A stretch of DNA of 64,000 nucleotides from Alviniconcha marisindica (taxonomy: Eukaryota; Mollusca; Gastropoda; Provannidae). The DNA is taken from contig JABMCL010003486.1 of the NCBI GenBank assembly GCA_018857735.1, positions 719,501 to 783,500 of the forward strand, written 5' to 3'. The translations under genes and the position numbers were made by a program. Below, piece after piece: positions 58,242 to 64,000 of the stretch (position 1 is the stretch's first letter; the number at the start of each line of letters is the position of its first letter). The notes beneath the pieces are model-generated. The model worked only from the letters and a program-made list of their open reading frames with translations. It did not search any database and was not told the origin of the DNA.

Positions 58242-60551
58242 CAGAAAGATCACATATATCTGCATGTTAAAGATCCTGTAGCCCACATCAGAGCTTGGTT
58301 AATTACAGAAACATAAAAATAAACCAACATGAATACATTAAAAAACAAACACATGAAGCACAGTCAGAGTGACTCTGTCTGTGAGTGGAAAATAGTGCTA
58401 TAAAAGTATAATATAAAAGCCCCAATGTTTGCCGTTGTTGTTGTCATATAACTTGTTTTATAATTGGCATGAATGTGTGACTGAGTGTATTTGGCACCAT
58501 GTAGCATTTCTGGTGCAATAACATTGACACTTGTCGATAAAGGTATATTGCATTGTATTGTATCAATAATATTAATAATATGCACCTGTTAGCCATCTTC
58601 TCCAAAGTGGATAATGAAGCCTGAAGGTCTGCTTCATTGAGGCCAGTAAGAATGCCATTGTCTTCAACCCCAATTTCATAAATGGCTTCTCCATTTCCTT
58701 CCTCAAGGCGCCATTTCATCTGGGTCACCAAGTGCTCTAGTCGAGATGGGGAGGGATTCACAAGCTTGAGCTGTCAAAGGAAAATTTTGATCCATGTAGA
58801 TCATCTCTCGCACGTACTTTAAAGTTTTAACATAACAATAAACAAAACACTAAAAAATTCTTTTAGGAAAGTAGTTTTTCAACCTTTTATTAATGGCAAT
58901 AATAATGTAATAAAACTGAACAACTTATGAGGCTGATATACATAATATATTAATACTGTAATACTAATAGAGTAATAAAAAAAAATCAGGAACATGTTAC
59001 ATGGTCTTTCCTTTTCAAAGTATGTCTGTATCTTCTTCTTTTCTTATCCAAGTATTTAACTTTTGGCTAGAAGCAGAAGTAGAAATTAAAATGAGAGATG
59101 CATTTTTTTTTAAATCAAAGTTCCTGGGACTGTTTTTGTTAATAACTGTTTGGTAGTGCAATGGCACTGGCAGTACCACAACCAAGCTAGGGATGTCTAA
59201 AGGAAGTTTTGCACACCCAAGGAAGGGCACAGTCCTGTCATGGCCATAAGTATTGTAAGAATACATACATTATTATATACCACAAACAATGTCAATGAAT
59301 GAATGATACATGTACTCACCTTGTATTCAATGTTTCCTTCTTCTTCCTAAAACACACAAAAAATAATTTAGTTGGTGTGCATAATTACAATTTGTTCTAA
59401 ATCTAATACTGTAAATGTAATAGCAAGGGGAATGTTGACAATTTTAATTTTATGGAGAAAATGGGTTTAACTTTCAAAAAGAACACTACTGACACTAGTG
59501 ACTGTTTCAGTTTTATCTAACTGAATAGATATATATATATATATATATGGGTTAAACTTAAAGAAATTTAAACCAAATAACTATCTATACGGTAACAGGA
59601 CTAGATATCATATATATATATATACTAATATAGGCAATGAAACCTTTTAATCTGAACTGAATGCCAATAGTCTGGAAACCTCTGCATCTGGACAAACCTT
59701 CACACTAATGTTTAAGTAATGAAATTTTCTTTGTTACTTTAGTTTCAGCCCTGGCCTCAATCAGTCAATGTTCACCATGAGTACAAGTAATGTTCTTGTT
59801 TCCATTTTTGGTGTAAAAGTAAAACATTGCCTTCCACTTCCAGTTCCAGCAAAGTTATTCAACAAATGCGGAATTAGGTGTGCTATCCCAGCTCTTGCCT
59901 AGTAGCACAGTATCAATAGTACTACTACTATTACTTTATTAGTACAGCTATTGGCAAGTTCACTCTACAGATTTGAAGAACTCCACACCCAACTGATTAC
60001 CATCACGTAAGCAAACTGTACATTCGTAACGTTGCTGAGATTAGTGAGAATGCGAGATGTCGTTTGTGATGTCACAGGATTAAAACGCTGCCTTCCAATT
60101 ATTAAAGAAATGCATGCATGCTGGCATATTCCCATATTTAGCTGATGTGACCATAGTATTAGTAAAGAATTTTTAAAAAATCTGGTTGCAAAACTGGCTG
60201 ACTGCTTCCACCACAACAACCCTTCCAACTCATATGATCATTACTTCTTTTTTGTCATACTATCGAAAAACAGCTGGGACACTTGAACAATATTTAATAG
60301 TCGGGAGGCCAACATGTTACTTATTAGTCCCATTCAGAATACTGCAATCTGCCATTGCAAACTTAATTCCCGTGCAGTACCTGGTACTTCTTGCCCTGAG
60401 GATTACTTTATGTGACCTTGAGCAATGGAAACTAACAAAACAAAATTATACTACATTTTGCAGCAATTGTAAATGTTACCTCGGGTGGCAAAGTTTCAGG
60501 TAGTTCATTGTCGGTATCACATGGTCCAAAGAGGTCCACAAGACATTCCAT
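51425..60551 (-). CDS. GTPBP2: GTP-binding protein 2 (complete, 11 coding exons)
   Basis: GTPBP2 is an EF-Tu-like GTPase that, with Pelota, rescues stalled ribosomes. Coding exons: 60480-60551, 59320-59346, 58586-58770, 57412-57526, 56554-56751, 55785-55959, 55140-55356, 54324-54518, 53416-53587, 52801-52962, 51425-51586. The total is 1680 nt, 559 residues plus stop, and all phases agree. G motifs: P-loop GNVDAGKST at 143-151, G3 DLAGH at 224-228, G4 NKVD at 280-283 and a VSG in exon 8. Exon 3 carries [14 protein letters not shown] and [12 protein letters not shown], diagnostic of GTPBP2 rather than GTPBP1. The C-terminal beta domains end at [18 protein letters not shown]. Human GTPBP2 is about 602 residues; the difference is mostly a shorter N-terminus here. 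The start ATG at 60551 is the first in exon 1. Exon 2 is a 27-nt micro-exon (EEEGNIEYK). Confidence 0.95.
51790..52270. repeat. About 57-bp tandem array in GTPBP2 intron 10
   Basis: About nine units containing CAAGATGGTATCCATGTGTG, TGGAAAATCCCACA, then TTTGTCTGTTGAATTGTTCAG. Most are spaced 56-58 bp. Long frames on the plus strand result from the near-multiple-of-three period. Confidence 0.92.
54160..54316. repeat. (CA)n/(CT)n compound microsatellite beside the GTPBP2 exon 8 donor
   Basis: Mixed CA and CT runs ending about 8 bases from the donor at 54324. Confidence 0.9.
55362..55500. repeat. About 66-bp intronic tandem duplication beside the GTPBP2 exon 7 acceptor
   Basis: AGAGTCCAGTTCAGGTATTG with ATAACACATACT is repeated 66 bases later as AGAGTCCGGTTCAGGTATTG with ATAACACCTACT. 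Both copies end in a TTAGAGAGG block. Confidence 0.8.
56495..56545 (-). repeat. GTPBP2: Decayed copy of the GTPBP2 exon 5 3' end in the following intron
   Basis: On the gene strand, a few bases after the exon 5 donor, the sequence CCATCTCCTATGATGCCTTA with GGTTTTGACTACA resembles the exon end CCATCTCCTATGACATTCTT with GGTTTTGACACCA. It is a single degenerate copy. Confidence 0.6.
58193..58238. repeat. (AT)n microsatellite
   Basis: AT run of about 46 bases in GTPBP2 intron 3. Confidence 0.93.
58340..58420 (+). repeat. SINE tail fragment related to the 8.26-kb element
   Basis: Contains GAGTGGAAAATAGTGCTATA, comparable with GAGTGGAGAATAGCGCTATA at 8695. Confidence 0.45.
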
Positions 60552-60770
60552 TGTGTGTTTTTTGCTGATATCTATCCCGCAGAACGTATTGATATTCGTA
60601 TCCACATCTTACTGCAACTGATTTCTCCGATGTTAGTAAGCAACGCGATAAAAATACCAATCAGCTGTTCTTATGCCAGCAATTTCCACCATCTTGCGTC
60701 AGCTCGTGTCCCGGATGTAAACAAGCCGGCATTTTCAAGTACGGTATCCCGAAAGTGTCATTCCTAAAAG
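60552..60770 (-). promoter_or_regulatory. GTPBP2: GTPBP2 5' flank and probable promoter
   Basis: The flank upstream of the start codon is CpG-richer than its surroundings. It contains CCACCATCTTG at 60686-60696, which on the gene strand is CAAGATGGTGG, close to the YY1 consensus. A CCCGGATG ETS-like site is near 60710. This is typical of TATA-less housekeeping promoters. The transcription start is not determinable here. Confidence 0.4.
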
Positions 60771-61409
60771 GTTATTACACTAATGTTTTTCATCTTTTCC
60801 TTACACTAGAAAAATGCTAACAGTCACTTGACAGACCATGCATACAACATATATGTTTCAGACTTCAATCGTTGCACTCTGGGTAACGCAAACTAGAACA
60901 ATAATCTTGCTAGTAACCATTCAATTATGCGGTGTTTGGCACGATCAGGCTCCCATACAACAAACTGCTTGGCATTGCACCAGTTATCGGAAAGGACAAC
61001 GACGCAACTTGCAAAACAAGATTGCGGACCGCCGAAAGTGACAAAAGTTCTATTTATAATTATAACCTTCAAATATTTTTGTTCTTTTTGCTGGCATATC
61101 TAGGAATATGGCAGAAATGAATAATGAATTAATTGAAATTGTTCATGAACATTTCAAAACAGCAACAAAACAAAACAGAGGGGGCAGGATCGGACGGCAG
61201 GGCAGTATTAGGTAAACTGTCGGAAACACACTGCCCATTCGGACGGCAAACAAGGCGGGGAGGACACTGCCCTTTGTCAAACACAGGAAAGTGTGCAAGA
61301 CTATAGCAGTTCTAGCTGGTGGAGCTCAAATTGTCTACCCCGCCAGACTGTGGCCGGAGCTGGGAAAGTAGCGCTAGTATATATCACCAGCGGAACTGAT
61401 ACAGCAGAT

Positions 61410-61410
<1 letters not shown>

Positions 61411-61468
<58 letters not shown>
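61411..61468. repeat. (AT)n microsatellite
   Basis: AT run of about 58 bases, upstream of GTPBP2. Confidence 0.95.
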
Positions 61469-61470
<2 letters not shown>

Positions 61471-62699
61471 GCAGAAAATATACCAGCCCGAGGACAGAAT
61501 TAAGATCTATACACTTCGAATGCATTACTTCATACACACTCCACAGGCAGCACACTCGTATGCCTGTACGCGCGCGTGTGTATCAGTGTGTGTGTGCATG
61601 CTTAGGTGCATGCATGCGTGTGTGTTTCCCCGAGATTTGGTACAAAAGCAAACACTCGGACAACTTACATTCCAAACAGTAACAGACGAAAAGCTGTCAT
61701 TAAATCTCTGCTAATATTGTTGTCAATCATGACTGTGTACATGTATGCCATTAAATTTGTTATCTGTGAATTTCCTTCTCTTTAATAGCATACATATATT
61801 ACACGGGCCTTCTTGTTGAATGTTGGATAGTTGTACACATGTGTGAGTGAGTGTGTGAGTCTGTGTCTGTGTGTGTTTTCTTGAGTTTTAAATAAAACTG
61901 AGCAAACACTTAAAGAACTGACATTCAAAACAGAAACAAAGAAACAAAAACTGTCTTTACGTTTTACTTTCCTGTAACCTTGAAAATGGTTCATGGTCAT
62001 CAGAAGTGGATTTAAATGTGAGGCTTTATGTTATTGTTATGCTGTTTTAGTGATCATATTTAGAAGTTTAAACAATGTCCCACCAACACCAAGTTTTTGC
62101 TGATGCAGGAAATGGAAGTTATTGCCCATAAACAAATACAAAAGTTACTTAAAGGACAAGTCCAAAGTTTGGGGTGATTTTTGACATGATTTCTGTTAAA
62201 GTCCACTGAGAACAATGATGTAGGCAAAATTGTGATCTGAAGGTTATAAATGCACGAAAACAGGCATTTTCTGTTGTACTGAAAGCGTCGCCATGACGCT
62301 GAAAATCGTGCACATATGCACACGTCACTCTGGGGAGTCACTGCAAAATGGCTAGTAGCTGACTTTGGAAAAAATTCCAGTTTGAATCTCCAAGGATGAA
62401 GCTCTAACGCCATTGTCAGTAGTTGGGCCTTTGTTTATTTCTTCCTTGTTATTTCATCTTTCTCGAACTTTGTTAGGTGCGTGGCGTTTCAGTCTTTTTT
62501 GTTCTGTTTACTCTAGCTTTCACAACAGGCTCTCTGATGTTGAGGGCTTTGATCAGAACTGCCTCAGGCAAGGGAGGAGGGAGAAACGCGGAGACTGAGG
62601 TCACCACGAGAGCATGGCATGATGGGCTACCGAAGCTAAGACTTCATTTTTTAAATTTATTTATGCAGTGATTGATGAGGATGATAACTGATGATGCTA

Positions 62700-63018
62700 T
62701 GGAGCTCCATTTCGGTTTGAGACTACTTGACAGGGTCACAGACCATGCATATTGTCATAATTATCCCTGCGTCAACCAGGCCAGGGAACTGCAGCACCTG
62801 CAGTGTTGGTCAAGTAATTAGAACAACACTCAAAGACGCATCCATGAAGTGAATGAAGTTCAGCTGTGTGGTTCCAGCCTTCCCGCTGGGCCCATAGCAC
62901 TCCCAACTCTGGGCAGGAGCTGGCCAGGGCTGAAAAATCCCACATGACTCTGATGGAATTTGAACCCAAGACCTTCTGACCCGCAGTCTGACATGCTAAC
63001 CACTACGCTATGGGGGCT
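62700..63018 (-). repeat. tRNA-derived SINE
   Basis: On the minus strand it starts near 63018 with CATAGCGTAGTGGTTAGCAT (A-box-like) and has GGGTTCAAATTCC (B box). A GC-rich body (CCCTGGCCAGCTCCTGCCCA) follows and ends near an AT-rich segment. A different family from the 8.26-kb element. Confidence 0.7.
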
Positions 63019-63489
63019 GGAATATAGAAAGATTAAACCAGATCACACAAGACCTTGATTAAAAAAATACTACTAGCAGTTTTACTCTTATGATCACAGT
63101 GAGCATGACCTTAAAATACAGTAGTCCGTGTATTTAACAATATCGTACAAAAGTTTAAACTTCATCCAGTAAATTCCAGCCAAGAAACAAGTTTTGGGGT
63201 GTCAACAGTTTCATGCCACTGTGACCATGAATTCAGATGGTGAAGCTCAGTTAAGAGTACATGTACTACTATCATACAAAACCTGAAACTTGCCGCAGCT
63301 ACTGTGCAAAAATCACGGCATTCAGGTTTTCAACACAGATCGATCATCAACTGGCCAGATAAACCAGGCAGACCAAACTGATGACACATAGACTCACATT
63401 TTTCTTTAAGTCAAAAACTTACAGTTTAAACAAAACAAAACAAAAATGTGTACATAACACAAAAGACAGGTTTGGATTTTTACAGATGC

Positions 63490-64000
63490 AAACACTTTAT
63501 TCTTGTAACAAAACTGTACAGTGCTGCACATTTTAGTCAACCATTCATAACAATGTTGCTCAGTAACAAATATATTGAACTGATGTCCATCCATATTATA
63601 CAATTTAAAGACAACATGTGCCTATTGACAGAAGTAAGCAAACCATATACACACTTGTAGTGTTCATCAAAACCAGCAAATGCAGAAGAAAACATTCAAT
63701 GTGTTGCACTCAACCCCCTCCCCCCCCCCAATCCGCCCCCAGGTCCCCCCCCCCCCCCCCCCCAAACTGCTTGTATACAATGACATGATTACTGCAGAAT
63801 GCACAAAATAAAACATTAACTGAAAACTTTACATCTACTGTTCATCAATGGTGTCCTTATATGTGAATGTGTGTGTGCATAAATTTTATATCATCCACTT
63901 ATAGAATGCAATTTAACAATTGGTATGCAAACACACCTACTAACAGTTCTGTTCCATCCTGTAGAACCTTATATAATTAGTTACAAACATTCACAGTGGA
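63490..64000 (-). other. Possible 3' UTR of a leftward gene beyond the right edge
   Basis: AATAAA on the minus strand at 63496-63501 is followed by a T/GT-rich downstream stretch. No coding exon is visible in 61.5-64 kb, so this rests on the signal alone. Confidence 0.2.

Overview
This is animal nuclear DNA with spliced genes, long introns, many (CA)n/(AT)n microsatellites and poly-C tracts, and tRNA-headed SINE copies. Three copies of a repeat end with the motif GACTGGGCGTAAAA followed by CACCAA or AACCAA. That tail, as I remember it, is common in molluscs, so my best guess is a mollusc, perhaps a gastropod. The species cannot be fixed by reading alone. Gene names come from matching translated exons to remembered animal families, and every splice junction was checked for reading-phase continuity.

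Layout. 1-16.8 kb, minus strand: the first 18 coding exons (771 codons) of ANAPC1, the largest subunit of the anaphase-promoting complex. The gene continues off the left edge. 17-21 kb: its likely promoter, an AT microsatellite and a dead non-LTR reverse-transcriptase fragment. 21.3-24.35 kb, minus: complete MRPL49 (mitochondrial ribosomal protein L49). 24.4-46.17 kb, plus: complete ZFYVE19 (ANCHR, the abscission checkpoint regulator), 12 coding exons. MRPL49 and ZFYVE19 are head to head with only 50 bp between start codons. Inside ZFYVE19 intron 4, on the opposite strand, lies an intronless 579-codon heparanase (GH79) reading frame at 33.6-35.3 kb. 46.2-51.4 kb: convergent intergenic DNA. 51.4-60.55 kb, minus: complete GTPBP2, 11 coding exons. 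60.6-64 kb: GTPBP2 promoter, an AT microsatellite, a SINE and unassigned sequence.

Functional links are limited. ANAPC1 (mitotic exit) and ZFYVE19 (cytokinetic abscission) both act late in cell division. MRPL49 and GTPBP2 are both translation-related. These may be coincidental neighbours. Heparanase is extracellular/lysosomal and probably arrived by retroposition.

The most unusual structural theme is that the 3' end of a coding exon, together with its 5' splice site, has been copied into the downstream intron. It appears as 14 copies of 57 bp after ZFYVE19 exon 8, about 7 copies of 63-76 bp after ANAPC1 coding exon 14, and one decayed copy after GTPBP2 exon 5. In the two arrays each unit also carries a pyrimidine-rich stretch ending in AG ahead of the exon-derived piece, so the arrays look like trains of pseudo-exons. 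Other items are a 358-bp higher-order satellite, two MITE-like elements with matching terminal repeats, and splice sites built into GT microsatellites.
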